A stretch of DNA of 64,000 nt from Rosettibacter sp964572725 (GCA_964572725.1 CAZNFW010000003.1:1-64000), one strand, 5' to 3'. Counted from the stretch's first letter, positions 24,613-34,862 are shown. Notes: generated from the sequence alone by a model not told the origin. Numbers and translations are program-made.

Positions 24613-27600
24613 TCACATAAATACCACAGTAAAAGTTGAACCTTTTCCTTTTTGGCTTTCAACATATATTTCTGCATTATTTAATTCACAATATTTTTTT
24701 ACCAGTGCTAATCCCAAACCGCTTCCTTCAAATTTTCTTGTATAGCCCTGTTCTTCCTGTGAAAATGGATGAAAAAGCTTATTGAGAAAATCTTCGCTGA
24801 TTCCAATTCCTGTATCTTTTACTTTCACTGTTAATTTATCATTCTGATTTCTTTCAACTACGACTTCTACACTGCCTTCATTAGTATATTTTATTGCATT
24901 ATCTATTAAATTAGAAAAAATTTGTGTAACACTATAATCATCAGCTAACAAATTCAATTTATCAGTTTTATAATCAACATTAAAAGTTAGTCCTTTATTT
25001 TCGGCGATTGTCTTAAATTCAGAAACAAGATTATCAATTATTTTATCCTTTATATTTAATAAATTATATATAGGAACATAAGCACCTGATTGAACAGCAG
25101 ACATATTTAAAATCAAATCAATAGTTCGTATAATTCTTTTAGAAGCCAAATCAATACTGTTAAAATATTCTTTAAGTTCGGGTGAAATTATATTCTGAAT
25201 TTCATCTTTAATTAAGTTGCAAAAACTAACAATCACATTCAAAGGAGTTCTAATTTCGTGCGACATTTGAGCAAGAAAATATGATTTCATTTTATCTGCC
25301 TGTTCTGCTTTTTCTTTGGCAATTATTAATTCTTGTTCTGCTAATTTTTTTGTTGTAATATTTTCGGCAGTTCCCTCAAAATATGCCACACTTCCATCAG
25401 GATTTTTATATGCCCTTGCATTTTCTCTTATATAAATAATTTTACCATCAGCACGTTTCCATTTTTGTTCAAATCCATAAACAATACCTTCTTCCATAAT
25501 AATTTTTAAAAATAAATCTCTTGTTCCTTTTTCTGCATAAGCATCTTCCAACACAATTTTGGATTGTGCTTCTTCAAGAGAATCATATCCAAGCATTGAA
25601 AGGAAAGCTGGATTTGCCATTAACAATCTTCCATCTGGGGTTGTCCTATAAACACCAATAGTTAAACTTTCATAAATGTTTCTAAATCTTTCTTCACTTT
25701 CTTTCAATCTTTCTTCGGCAATTTTTCTATCCGTAATATCGAAAGCTGTTCCCAAAGCAGCAATTTCACCTTTATATTCAATCAAAGTTGATGTAAAAGT
25801 AATCCATCTTTCTTTACCATCTTTTGTGATGATTTTAAAATCGTAACCTGAAGGAACTTCTTCGCCTCTTTGTCGAGCCAGACCTCTTTCTTTTACAAGT
25901 TCCCTATATTCAGGATGAATTATATCCCAAAAGTTCATCTGAGTTAATTCATCAAAAGTATAGCCTGATAATTTTTCTGTTGCTTTATTAACATAAATAA
26001 ACTTTGTCCCTTTATAAATAAAAATAGCAGTATGAGTTGATTCTGCTAATTTCCTGAACTTTTCTTCACTTTCTCTTAAAGATTCTTCTGCTTTCTTTCG
26101 TTCAGTTATATCTCTCGCAATACCTTGAATACCTATTAATTCACCTTTATCATCATAAATTGGAACATTCAATTGTTCTGTCCAGATTAATTTACCATCT
26201 TTGTGGTACCATCTTAAAACAATAGGCTCAGTAATTATTTTATTTTCAAAAAAAGACTGCAAAATTGGGGCATCAATAGGATGAACAATTTTTACTCCTA
26301 ACATTGGATCAGCATAATGTTCTTCTGGAGTGTAACCAACAATTTTAGTTGCAGATGGACTTACATACTCAAAACCAGGTTCAGGTTTAAATCTGTAAAC
26401 GTAAATCAAATCATTAGCTCTTTCAGCAATAAATCTAAATCTTTCTTCACTTTCTTTTAATGCCTTTTCTGTTTCCTTTAAGTGTGTTATATCTTTTGCT
26501 ATAACTGTCACTGCAATTGTTTCATTTGTTCTTGGATCTTTTACAGGGCTTAATGTTCTAATAAAATAGTGGCCATCTCTAAAACTTTGATATTCATAAG
26601 ATTTGGCTCTACCTGTTTTAATTATATCTTTAATTTTTTCTTCAAAGACTTTTGTACTTTCAGGATTATGAAATTCACCATAATGCTTTCCAATTACATC
26701 TTCTAATTTTTTGCCAAGTCTTTGCAAATACTTTTTATTCATATGCAAATATTTACAGTCCTTGTCCAACATATAAATTGCATCTTCACTCGATTCTATC
26801 AGAGCATGGTACATTTCTTCACTTTTTCTTAATTCATCCTCAATCTTTTTTCTTTTATTTTCATTTTCTATATATTCTATAGCAAATGATAAATCTAAAG
26901 AAAGTTCGCTGAGCATTTTAATTTCTTTATCATCAAAAAAATTAACTTCATTAGAATAAAAACTTACAGTTCCTATCACTTCACCTGATACTTTTAAAGG
27001 ATAAATTGCCATTGACTTAAAACCAAATGATAACTCATATTCTTTACAAAGATTTAATTTTTTTTCTTTTAATAAATTATTTGTTATAAAATAATTTCCA
27101 GTCTCAAGTACTCTTTGAACAGGGCACTTAGAATTTTTATTTATATCATTTTCAATTACATTCATAAAATCCATATTAATTCCATGATAGGATTTTATCA
27201 CAAGCTTGTTTGAGTTATCATCCACCAGTCCAATCCAGCAAAAAGAAAATCCACCTTTTTCAACAACAATTTTTGTAAATAATTTTAGCAGCTCATCTTT
27301 ATAACGAGTTCTAACTATAGTTTGATTAATTTGACTCATCATCAAGTAAATTCTATTTAATTTTTTTAGTTCTTCTTCAGCCTTTTTTCTTTCTGTCACA
27401 TCTTCAATAGCTAAAAGAATCATTTGAGTTTTATTACCTTCTCTGTAAATTCTTCTTGCATTAAGAAGCATTGTCTTTTTACCGATATGCGGGAACTCGT
27501 GTTCAACTGCAAAATCATTAAATGAAGTATTTTGAGGAAGAATTTTTCCAAGCAGTGCTTTTAATTCTGGTATATTCCATTGTTTATTTCCAAGTTTGAA

Positions 27601-28530
27601 AAGAGATTTTCCAATTGTTTCATCTGGAGTAGTTTTAAAAGTAGAGTAGAATGAATGATTCGCATTAATCACTTTCATTTTAGAATCAAGCACAAGTAAC
27701 GGTTCACGCATAGTGGCAATAATACTTTCTGCAAAAATTTTAGCTTCTTCGATTCTCTTTTGAGTATCCCGCTCTTTTGTTTGGTCTCTAAAAACAAGAA
27801 CAACCCCTATAATTTTTCCTGTTTTATCTTTAATTGGTGCACCACAGTCAAGTATTGGTAATTCTGTTTTATCCTTTGAGATGAGAATTGTATTATTAGC
27901 TAAGCCAACAACAATACCTTCTTTTAAAACTCTTTTAACAGGATTAACAACTTTCTTTCTTGTATATTCATTTACAATTTTAAAAACCAACTCAAGTTTT
28001 TTTCCTTTTGCATCTTTTTCTTTCCAGCCAGTTAATTTTTCTGCAATAGGATTCATCATCACTATTTTGCCACGATTATCAGTTGTAATTACACCATCTC
28101 CAATGCTGTATAATGTGGTTCTTAATTCAGATTCAGCTTTAATTAATTCATTTTCGAGATTGATATGTTCTGTTATATCTTGAGCAATCATTAATTCGCA
28201 TGTTAACCCCTCATAAATAATTTTACTTTTAGTTATCTGAACATCAATAACATTTCCTTTTTTTGTTTTATGTTTCTGAAGAGTATCTTGTTTGATTTTT
28301 CTGGAAGGTTTAGTTTTAGATTCTGGAAGAAGATAAAGGTCGGTTAACTTTAATGTTAAAAATTTTCTTTTGGAGTATCCATATTTTTCAATTGCTGCTC
28401 TGTTAACATTTTTAATTGTTAGTGATTTTAATTCATAAACCAATATTGGCAAGGGGTGAGTTTGGAATAAGTAATCAAAAAGCTTTTTTTCAAAATTTAC
28501 CCTCAAAATATTGGCAAGTTTTGTTGCCAT
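24613..28530 (-). CDS. Multi-PAS/GAF sensor histidine kinase
   Basis: Kinase of 1305 aa from the ATG at 28530, chosen for its GGGGG site and the absence of domain sequence in the 26-residue upstream extension. No membrane segment, so a cytosolic sensor. I count seven PAS domains and one GAF: PAS at about 15-125, 135-255 and 260-390; GAF at 395-560 (FSFCWIGLVDD); PAS at 570-690, 690-815, 820-940 and 945-1065. Most PAS are followed by a PAC tail (DITERKKAEE-type linkers). Then HisKA with MSHEIRTPLN and HATPase with LIDNAIKYT, DTGIGIS and GSGLGLALVKKY. Ligands such as haem or flavin cannot be assigned. A separate single-domain receiver follows. Confidence 0.93.
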   Translation of the reverse strand: MATKLANILRVNFEKKLFDYLFQTHPLPILVYELKSLTIKNVNRAAIEKYGYSKRKFLTLKLTDLYLLPESKTKPSRKIKQDTLQKHKTKKGNVIDVQITKSKIIYEGLTCELMIAQDITEHINLENELIKAESELRTTLYSIGDGVITTDNRGKIVMMNPIAEKLTGWKEKDAKGKKLELVFKIVNEYTRKKVVNPVKRVLKEGIVVGLANNTILISKDKTELPILDCGAPIKDKTGKIIGVVLVFRDQTKERDTQKRIEEAKIFAESIIATMREPLLVLDSKMKVINANHSFYSTFKTTPDETIGKSLFKLGNKQWNIPELKALLGKILPQNTSFNDFAVEHEFPHIGKKTMLLNARRIYREGNKTQMILLAIEDVTERKKAEEELKKLNRIYLMMSQINQTIVRTRYKDELLKLFTKIVVEKGGFSFCWIGLVDDNSNKLVIKSYHGINMDFMNVIENDINKNSKCPVQRVLETGNYFITNNLLKEKKLNLCKEYELSFGFKSMAIYPLKVSGEVIGTVSFYSNEVNFFDDKEIKMLSELSLDLSFAIEYIENENKRKKIEDELRKSEEMYHALIESSEDAIYMLDKDCKYLHMNKKYLQRLGKKLEDVIGKHYGEFHNPESTKVFEEKIKDIIKTGRAKSYEYQSFRDGHYFIRTLSPVKDPRTNETIAVTVIAKDITHLKETEKALKESEERFRFIAERANDLIYVYRFKPEPGFEYVSPSATKIVGYTPEEHYADPMLGVKIVHPIDAPILQSFFENKIITEPIVLRWYHKDGKLIWTEQLNVPIYDDKGELIGIQGIARDITERKKAEESLRESEEKFRKLAESTHTAIFIYKGTKFIYVNKATEKLSGYTFDELTQMNFWDIIHPEYRELVKERGLARQRGEEVPSGYDFKIITKDGKERWITFTSTLIEYKGEIAALGTAFDITDRKIAEERLKESEERFRNIYESLTIGVYRTTPDGRLLMANPAFLSMLGYDSLEEAQSKIVLEDAYAEKGTRDLFLKIIMEEGIVYGFEQKWKRADGKIIYIRENARAYKNPDGSVAYFEGTAENITTKKLAEQELIIAKEKAEQADKMKSYFLAQMSHEIRTPLNVIVSFCNLIKDEIQNIISPELKEYFNSIDLASKRIIRTIDLILNMSAVQSGAYVPIYNLLNIKDKIIDNLVSEFKTIAENKGLTFNVDYKTDKLNLLADDYSVTQIFSNLIDNAIKYTNEGSVEVVVERNQNDKLTVKVKDTGIGISEDFLNKLFHPFSQEEQGYTRKFEGSGLGLALVKKYCELNNAEIYVESQKGKGSTFTVVFM

Positions 28531-28859
28531 TTTTTCCCCCTTAATTAGGAACTTTGTTAGGATTTTTAATTGAATACTGCTTAAGATGCAACAAAAAATA
28601 AAGAGCAAATATTTTAAAAACTCTGCAGGTTCAGGTTATTTGGAGATGAAGTATAGGACATAAGATTATATTAAGTTATTTCTTAAGTATTTGTAATAAA
28701 TAGATAATCTAAAAATTTTATTTATAATTTTATTAATTAAAAATACAAAAAATTATGATAATAAGTTAGTAGTTTTATATGATTCTTTGAGACTTAAGGG
28801 ATAAATTAACATGTGTAAGGTTCAATAAATTTTCGAACTGATAAATTCATTTAATAAGT
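28531..28859. other. Intergenic region between the kinase and carB
   Basis: About 330 bases of very AT-rich DNA. On the minus strand it must hold the kinase promoter; a perfect TATAAT (28674-28669 region) and a TTGCAT-N17-TAAAAA pair nearer the gene are candidates, neither convincing. I see no gene, tRNA, or strong hairpin after carB. Confidence 0.4.
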
Positions 28860-31800
28860 TTAATACTCATCCCAGCTTTTAGCATCTAAGTCGAGAGGAT
28901 TTTTATTGACAAGAGCTTCAGCAAGTCTCATTGCAAGTTGACGGTTGGTAATTAGTGGGATTTTGAAATCAACTGCTGTTCTTCGAATAATATAATCGTT
29001 AGTTAATTCTTCTTCCTGATAATTTTTAGGAATATTTATCACAAGGTCAATTTTCCTGGACTTAATATAATCTGCAGCATTTGGAGATTTTCCATTCAGC
29101 GGCCAATCAAGTGTTTCTACTGGAATTCCATTTGCTTCCATAAACTTTGCCGTTCCCGGTGTTGCATAAAATTTAACACCAATTTTTAACAATTGTCTTG
29201 TCGATTCAAGTAATTCTGTTTTTGATTCCAGTGAGCCTGATGAAATTAAAATTGATTTTATTGGAAATTTAAAACCCACAGCTGTTAAAGCTTTTAAGAA
29301 AGCTTCATCAAAATCATTTCCAAGGCAGGCTACTTCTCCAGTAGATGCCATTTCTACTCCTGTAGTTGGATCTGCTCCTTCAAGACGCGTAAAAGAAAAC
29401 TCAGGAGCTTTAACTCCAACATAATCATAATTAAATGTATGGTCTTCTTCTTTTTCAACTTTTTTGCCCACAATTACTTTTGCTGCCAATTCAATAAAAT
29501 TTTTCCTTAATGTTTTAGATACAAATGGAAAACTTCGAGATGCTCTTAAATTACATTCAATTACTTTTACTTTATTGTCTTTAGCAAGAAACTGAATATT
29601 AAATGGACCATTAATATTTAATGCTTTTGCGATATCTGCAGAAAATTTTTTTATCTGTCTCATAGTTTCAAGGTAAGTTCTTTGTGCAGGCAGCACTAAT
29701 GTTGCATCTCCTGAATGGACGCCGGCATTTTCAACATGTTCAGAAATAGCAGAACAAATTATTTCACCATTCTGAGCTACAGCATCAAACTCTAATTCTT
29801 TTGCATTTACAAGAAACTTCGAAATTACAACAGGATGTTCAGGTGACACATCAACAGCTTTTTGAAGAAATCTTGTAAGTTCAACATCATCTGTGGCTAT
29901 TGCCATTGCAGCACCACTAAGAACATAAGATGGTCTTACAAGCACTGGATAGCCAACTTTATTTGCAAAATTCAGAGCATCTTGAATTGTATTTAATTTA
30001 CTCCACTCTGGTTGTTCAATTCCAAGTTGATCCAGTAATGCTGAAAACTTACTTCTGTCTTCAGCTGTATCAATTGATTTTGGTGATGTTCCTAAAATTT
30101 TTACACCAATATTATGAAGTTTTAATGCAAGATTATTTGGTGTTTGTCCACCCATCGAAACTATCACACCTTTTGCTTTAACAACATCATAAATTTCCCA
30201 TATAGTTTCTGTTGTCAGTTCCTCAAAAAACAAGGCATCAGATTCATCATAATCTGTACTTACTGTTTCTGGATTACAATTTATCATTACAGTTTTATAT
30301 TTCAATTCTCTTAATGTTTTTACAGTATTAACACAGCACCAGTCAAATTCTACAGAACTGCCAATTCGATAAGGACCTGAGCCAAGAATGATTATGCTGT
30401 CTTTTAATTTAAAATCAAAATCGTGTGAAGAACAATTGTATGTTAAATACAAATAATTCGTTTTAGCCGGATATTCAGCTGCAAGTGTATCAATATGTTG
30501 AATGTAAGGTCGTATGTTATATTTTTTTCTTAACAAGTAAACATCATGTGCATCTTTTCCGAGAATATTTGCAATTTGTCTATCTGAAAAGCCATGCTGC
30601 TTTGCTTCGAGTAAAAGTTCTTTTGTTAAGTTTTGTGAAGTTTGAATTTTCTTTTCTATTTCAACGATATTCTGAATTTTGTATAAGAACCATTTATTAA
30701 TATGAGTTAATGAGTGAATCCAATCTATTGAATAACCTGCTTTAAGTGCCTGAACTACAGCAAACATTCTTTCTTCTGTTGGTTGACTCAAAGCTTCTTC
30801 AAGATTATCAAATTCAATTGTTGTTCTGCTTGCTGTCAACCCTTCAACACCAATATCGAGCATTCGCATTGCTTTTTGAATAGCTTCTTCGAACTTTCTG
30901 CCAATTGCCATTACTTCACCAACAGATTTCATCGAGGAACCAATATTTCTTTTCACAAGTCTGAACTTTTTCAAATCCCAGCGCGGTACTTTTACTACTA
31001 TATAATCAAGTGCAGGTTCAAAAAATGCTTTTGTTGTTTTAGTAACATTATTAGGTAATTCATGCAAACCATAACCAAGTGCAAGTTTTGCTGCAATAAA
31101 TGCCAGTGGGTATCCTGTTGCTTTCGAAGCCAGTGCAGAACTTCTTGATAATCTTGCATTAACTTCAATTACCCTATAATCATTCGAATTTGGATTAAGA
31201 GCATATTGAATATTGCATTCTCCAACTATGCCAAGATGCCGAATTGTTTTAATGGCTACTTCTCGTAACAAATGATATTCATAATTTGTAAGTGTTTGGC
31301 TTGGAGCAACTACAATACTTTCACCGGTATGAATCCCCATTGGATCAATATTTTCCATATTGCAAACTGTAATACAATTATCATATCTGTCTCGAACTAC
31401 TTCATATTCAATTTCTTTCCATCCTTCAAGATATTCTTCAACTAATATTTGTGATGAATATGATAATGCTTTTGTAGCAAGTTTTTTTAGTTCAGTCTTA
31501 TTTCTACATATCCCGGAGCCTAATCCTCCAAGTGCATATGCAATTCTAATTATTACAGGGAACCCTATTTCTTGAGCATAATCTATTGCATCTTCTACTG
31601 TTGTAACTGCTTTGCTTTGAGGGAATTTAACATTAATTTCAGAAAGTTTATTGCAAAATAATTGCCTATCTTCTGTGTTTTCTATAGCTTCAATTGGAGT
31701 GCCCAAAACCTTTACTTTATATTTTTCTAAAATTCCTTCTCGATGTAAAGCTAAACCACAATTGAGTGCTGTTTGTCCACCAAAACCAAGCAAAATTCCA

Positions 31801-32039
31801 TCTGGTTTTTCTTTAGCTATGACTTTTTCAACATAATGGGTATTAATAGGAAGAAGATAAACTTTATCTGCTAAATAATCTGATGTTTGAATAGTTGCAA
31901 TATTTGGATTTATTAAAATTGTATATATACCTTCTTCTTTTAATGCTTTTATTGCCTGAGAACCTGAATAATCAAATTCTCCAGCTTCGCCAATTTTTAA
32001 TGCAGAACTTCCCAAGATTAAAACTTTTTTTATTTTCAT
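28860..32039 (-). CDS. carB: Carbamoyl-phosphate synthase large subunit
   Basis: Product of 1059 aa, full length. Makes carbamoyl phosphate for pyrimidine and arginine synthesis from ammonia delivered by CarA. Two homologous ATP-grasp halves are visible: ILGSSALKIGEAGEFDYSGSQ and GIHTGESIVVAPSQTL in the first, IILGSGPYRIGSSVEFDWCCVN and GVHSGDATLVLPAQ in the second. The C-terminal MGS-like allosteric domain (about 930 on: FYATPGTAKFMEANGIPVETL) binds effectors in relatives. A region between the halves (about 400-540) is the oligomerisation domain. ATG with AGGGAGAA upstream; 42 bases after carA. Confidence 0.97.
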   Translation of the reverse strand: MKIKKVLILGSSALKIGEAGEFDYSGSQAIKALKEEGIYTILINPNIATIQTSDYLADKVYLLPINTHYVEKVIAKEKPDGILLGFGGQTALNCGLALHREGILEKYKVKVLGTPIEAIENTEDRQLFCNKLSEINVKFPQSKAVTTVEDAIDYAQEIGFPVIIRIAYALGGLGSGICRNKTELKKLATKALSYSSQILVEEYLEGWKEIEYEVVRDRYDNCITVCNMENIDPMGIHTGESIVVAPSQTLTNYEYHLLREVAIKTIRHLGIVGECNIQYALNPNSNDYRVIEVNARLSRSSALASKATGYPLAFIAAKLALGYGLHELPNNVTKTTKAFFEPALDYIVVKVPRWDLKKFRLVKRNIGSSMKSVGEVMAIGRKFEEAIQKAMRMLDIGVEGLTASRTTIEFDNLEEALSQPTEERMFAVVQALKAGYSIDWIHSLTHINKWFLYKIQNIVEIEKKIQTSQNLTKELLLEAKQHGFSDRQIANILGKDAHDVYLLRKKYNIRPYIQHIDTLAAEYPAKTNYLYLTYNCSSHDFDFKLKDSIIILGSGPYRIGSSVEFDWCCVNTVKTLRELKYKTVMINCNPETVSTDYDESDALFFEELTTETIWEIYDVVKAKGVIVSMGGQTPNNLALKLHNIGVKILGTSPKSIDTAEDRSKFSALLDQLGIEQPEWSKLNTIQDALNFANKVGYPVLVRPSYVLSGAAMAIATDDVELTRFLQKAVDVSPEHPVVISKFLVNAKELEFDAVAQNGEIICSAISEHVENAGVHSGDATLVLPAQRTYLETMRQIKKFSADIAKALNINGPFNIQFLAKDNKVKVIECNLRASRSFPFVSKTLRKNFIELAAKVIVGKKVEKEEDHTFNYDYVGVKAPEFSFTRLEGADPTTGVEMASTGEVACLGNDFDEAFLKALTAVGFKFPIKSILISSGSLESKTELLESTRQLLKIGVKFYATPGTAKFMEANGIPVETLDWPLNGKSPNAADYIKSRKIDLVINIPKNYQEEELTNDYIIRRTAVDFKIPLITNRQLAMRLAEALVNKNPLDLDAKSWDEY

Positions 32040-32081
32040 TTCTCCCTGAAAAAATTATTATTAATTAATTTTGAAAAAGTA

Positions 32082-33161
32082 TTACACATCTTTCAAAAAT
32101 TCATCAAAGATAAATGATGTATCAACTGGACCCGGAGTAGCTTCAGGATGAAATTGAACACTTCTAAACGGCAGTTTTTCATGAATCATTCCTTCATTAG
32201 AATAATCATTTAAGTTCTCAAACCAAGGGTGCCATCCACGAGGCAATGTTTTTGTATCAACCGCAAAAGAATGATTTTGAGAAGTGATATAACATTTATT
32301 CGAACCAACTTCTTTAACAGGCTGATTTTGACTTCGATGACCATATTTTAATTTATATGTTTTTGCACCTGCAGCAAGTGCGAGTATCTGATGCCCCATA
32401 CAAATTCCAAGTATTGGAACCTGTTTTTGAATTAATTTTTTTGCTGATTCTACAAGTTGTTTATATACTACAGGATTACCGGGACCATTTGAAATAACTA
32501 CTCCGTCATAATTTTCTTTTTCGACATCATAATCATAAGGGACTCTAATAACTGTTAAATTTCTCTGAAGTAAATTTGTAATAATGCTTTTTTTGCACCC
32601 GCAATCAATTAACAGAATTCTTTTTTTGCCATTACCATATTTTTCTGCATGTGGAATTGTAACTTTAGATATAAGATTATCAACATCAGGGTTATAAAAT
32701 TCAACAACTTCATTTCCAACTTCTATTTTACCAAGCATCGTTCCATGTTCTCTTAAAATTTTTGTTAACATTCTCGTATCTATTCCATATAAGCCGGGAA
32801 TATTATACCGCTTTAACCAATCGCTTAAACTTTCAGCTGCATTCCAGTGACTATATGTTTCTGATTCTTCAGAAACAATTAATCCAGAAATCTGTATTTC
32901 TTTTGATTCAAAAAATTCAGGTAAATCATCATTATTTAAAGGCGGGACTCCATAATTTCCTATAAGCGGATAAGTCATTACAAGTATTTGTCCTTTATAC
33001 GAAGGGTCTGTTAAAGTTTCAGGGTATCCTACCATTCCAGTATTAAAAACAACTTCTCCAGCTGCAGATTTATGACTACCAAAAAGGTAACCTTCAAATA
33101 TATCACCATTTTTTAATATTAATTTTCCTCTCTGTTTTTGTGCGTTCTTTTTGCTGCTCAA
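32082..33161 (-). CDS. carA: Carbamoyl-phosphate synthase small subunit
   Basis: Glutamine amidotransferase subunit that supplies ammonia to CarB. The N-terminal domain starts KLILKNGDIFEGYLFGS; the C-terminal class I GATase domain has the nucleophile in GICMGHQILALAAG and the His/Glu of QFHPEATPGP. Start choice: the frame is open to a TTG at 33215, but the TTG at 33161 has AGGAG seven bases upstream (33173-33169) and gives 359 aa, the usual family length; the extra 18 residues look unlike the family. A complete Bacteroidetes-type promoter lies about 60 bases upstream. Confidence 0.93.
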   Translation of the reverse strand: MSSKKNAQKQRGKLILKNGDIFEGYLFGSHKSAAGEVVFNTGMVGYPETLTDPSYKGQILVMTYPLIGNYGVPPLNNDDLPEFFESKEIQISGLIVSEESETYSHWNAAESLSDWLKRYNIPGLYGIDTRMLTKILREHGTMLGKIEVGNEVVEFYNPDVDNLISKVTIPHAEKYGNGKKRILLIDCGCKKSIITNLLQRNLTVIRVPYDYDVEKENYDGVVISNGPGNPVVYKQLVESAKKLIQKQVPILGICMGHQILALAAGAKTYKLKYGHRSQNQPVKEVGSNKCYITSQNHSFAVDTKTLPRGWHPWFENLNDYSNEGMIHEKLPFRSVQFHPEATPGPVDTSFIFDEFLKDV

Positions 33162-33226
33162 ATTTTTACTCCTTTTAGTCTTATAAATCTGGGTGGAATT
33201 ATTACTGGATGTCAAAATAAATTGCG

Positions 33227-33257
33227 CAAATGTATAAAAAAATTCTAATTCATCAAA
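33227..33257 (-). promoter_or_regulatory. Bacteroidetes-type promoter of carAB
   Basis: On the minus strand TTTG (33257-33254), exactly 19 bases, then TACATTTG (33234-33227): both halves of the Bacteroidetes primary-sigma consensus TTTG-N19-TAnnTTTG are perfect. Predicted transcription start near 33220, leader of about 60 bases to the TTG start of carA. No attenuator-like hairpin is apparent in that leader. Confidence 0.6.
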
Positions 33258-33281
33258 AAGTGCTTAAAATTTTTTGAGGAA

Positions 33282-33878
33282 TTAATTTAGAATTTTTTCT
33301 GTGGGAATTTTATTTTCATCATTAATATCTAACATTGAATTTATTAGATAAATAAATTTGAACTTAGTAATATCAACTCTTCTTAGTTCTTCTTCTCGAA
33401 TAATTCCTTCAGCCAGCAGTTTTTCTCTTTTTGTTCCTTTAAGAAGTGGAGTAGAAGGTGTAACAAAAATTACACTGTCGGAAAAAACTATGTTGGCAAA
33501 TGAAGCATCAGTTATAAAATTATTTTTAATTATTATTATTTCATCAGCTTTAGATTCTAATAACATTTTATTCAGTTCGGCACGGTTTTCATATTTATGT
33601 GTATATTCAATAAAATTATTTTCAACAATTTTTATTGTATCAATATTTTTTTTGTAATAAGGTATAAACTCAATTGATTCAATTTCTTTGGAATAAATAA
33701 GTCGGCATTTATAAAGCTGGTTATCTAAATTTTCAGGTATTTTTATTATTGATGATAAATCAATTTCATCTTTGCATCCAAAAAGAATTTTTCTCGAATT
33801 ATTCATTCTCTTATTGTGATATTCAATGTTGAATAATCTTTTATCAAATACTTTAATGGTTTCAATTAATCGGCACAT
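33282..33878 (-). CDS. pabC: Aminotransferase class IV (4-amino-4-deoxychorismate lyase-like)
   Basis: PLP enzyme of 198 aa from the ATG at 33878, a start that overlaps pabB by 17 bases. Family features: LFNIEYHNKRMNNSRK near the start, THKYENRAELNKM with the probable PLP Lys, DEIIIIKNNFITDASFANIVF, and the phosphate-cup TPSTPLLKGTKREKLL. Together with the upstream pabB this indicates conversion of chorismate to 4-aminobenzoate for folate. It is short for PabC (usually 240-270 aa) because the N-terminal part is trimmed, as in compact Bacteroidetes members. Function follows mainly from context; a different class IV activity is possible. Confidence 0.75.
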   Translation of the reverse strand: MCRLIETIKVFDKRLFNIEYHNKRMNNSRKILFGCKDEIDLSSIIKIPENLDNQLYKCRLIYSKEIESIEFIPYYKKNIDTIKIVENNFIEYTHKYENRAELNKMLLESKADEIIIIKNNFITDASFANIVFSDSVIFVTPSTPLLKGTKREKLLAEGIIREEELRRVDITKFKFIYLINSMLDINDENKIPTEKILN

Positions 33879-34854
33879 AAACTTTATCAATTAGTTCTTG
33901 ATATTCTGAATGCAGATTGCTCAAAAAAGTAATTCCCCCGCCGCTTCTGTAAAAAAGTTCTCCGTTTTTATTTTCAATAAAACGAATCATTACAGCACTA
34001 TCAAGATTAAACCCGTCAAAAATTCCAAATATACCTGTGTAATAACCTCTTTTATCGATTTCTACATTGTGAATAATTTCCACAGTTTTTCTTTTTGGTG
34101 CTCCGCAGATTGAACCAGCAGGAAGAAGCGAAAAAATAATGCTGCCAATATTTTCATTATAATCTTTTTCGAGTTCACCTACTATTTTTGAACTTACCTG
34201 CAACAATGTTTTCTGATTTGTAACCAGTCGTTCTATGTATCGATATTTTTCAACTCTTACATTCTTTGAAACAATGCTTAAATCGTTCCTTATCAAGTCA
34301 ACAATTGTATTGTGTTCAGCAATTTCTTTTTCATTTTGCAAAATAATTTTTTCTGCATCTGGAATAGAAGCATCAATTGTTCCTTTCATAGGGTATGAAG
34401 AAATTAAACCATTCTCTATCTTAACGAATGTCTCTGGAGAGAAAACAACAAATTCATCTTTGTACAACAACTTATATTTAGCATTGCTAAAATAATAAAT
34501 CTCTTCGAGTGTAAGATTTGTTTTAATCTTCGTTGGAAAAGTGAGGTTTAGCAAATAAGTATTACCTGAATAAATTTCATTATAAACTTTTTCGAAAGCA
34601 GTTTTATAATCTTCGATTGAAACAGGAAATTTTATGAATTCAATTTTTTTATTACTATAATTTTTTTCAGGTTTGCCGTTAATTTGATATAAAATATTAT
34701 GTCGAACTAATTCAGATATTTTAAATACAAGAGGATTTTCCATATCAAAATCTATAATGAACAAAAATGGAATTCTATCTTTACCATATTTATTCATTAA
34801 ATAAATGGCAGAATTAATTTTTTCTTTTTTATCTATTAAATCAATAATGTTCAT
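33862..34854 (-). CDS. pabB: Aminodeoxychorismate synthase component I
   Basis: Chorismate-binding enzyme of 330 aa. The PMKGT motif keeps the Lys that distinguishes PabB-type enzymes from anthranilate synthase (PIAGT in TrpE). Also visible: FSPETFVKIENG, DLIRNDL, SLLPAGSICGAPKRKTVEII, YYTGIFGIFDG and YRSGGGITFLS. It lacks most of the long N-terminal domain of E. coli PabB, as do compact relatives. It overlaps pabC directly downstream. The amidotransferase partner PabA is not in the window and is probably shared with TrpG elsewhere. Part of the minus-strand run behind radA. Confidence 0.88.
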   Translation of the reverse strand: MNIIDLIDKKEKINSAIYLMNKYGKDRIPFLFIIDFDMENPLVFKISELVRHNILYQINGKPEKNYSNKKIEFIKFPVSIEDYKTAFEKVYNEIYSGNTYLLNLTFPTKIKTNLTLEEIYYFSNAKYKLLYKDEFVVFSPETFVKIENGLISSYPMKGTIDASIPDAEKIILQNEKEIAEHNTIVDLIRNDLSIVSKNVRVEKYRYIERLVTNQKTLLQVSSKIVGELEKDYNENIGSIIFSLLPAGSICGAPKRKTVEIIHNVEIDKRGYYTGIFGIFDGFNLDSAVMIRFIENKNGELFYRSGGGITFLSNLHSEYQELIDKVYVPIN

Positions 34855-34862
34855 ACTTTTAT

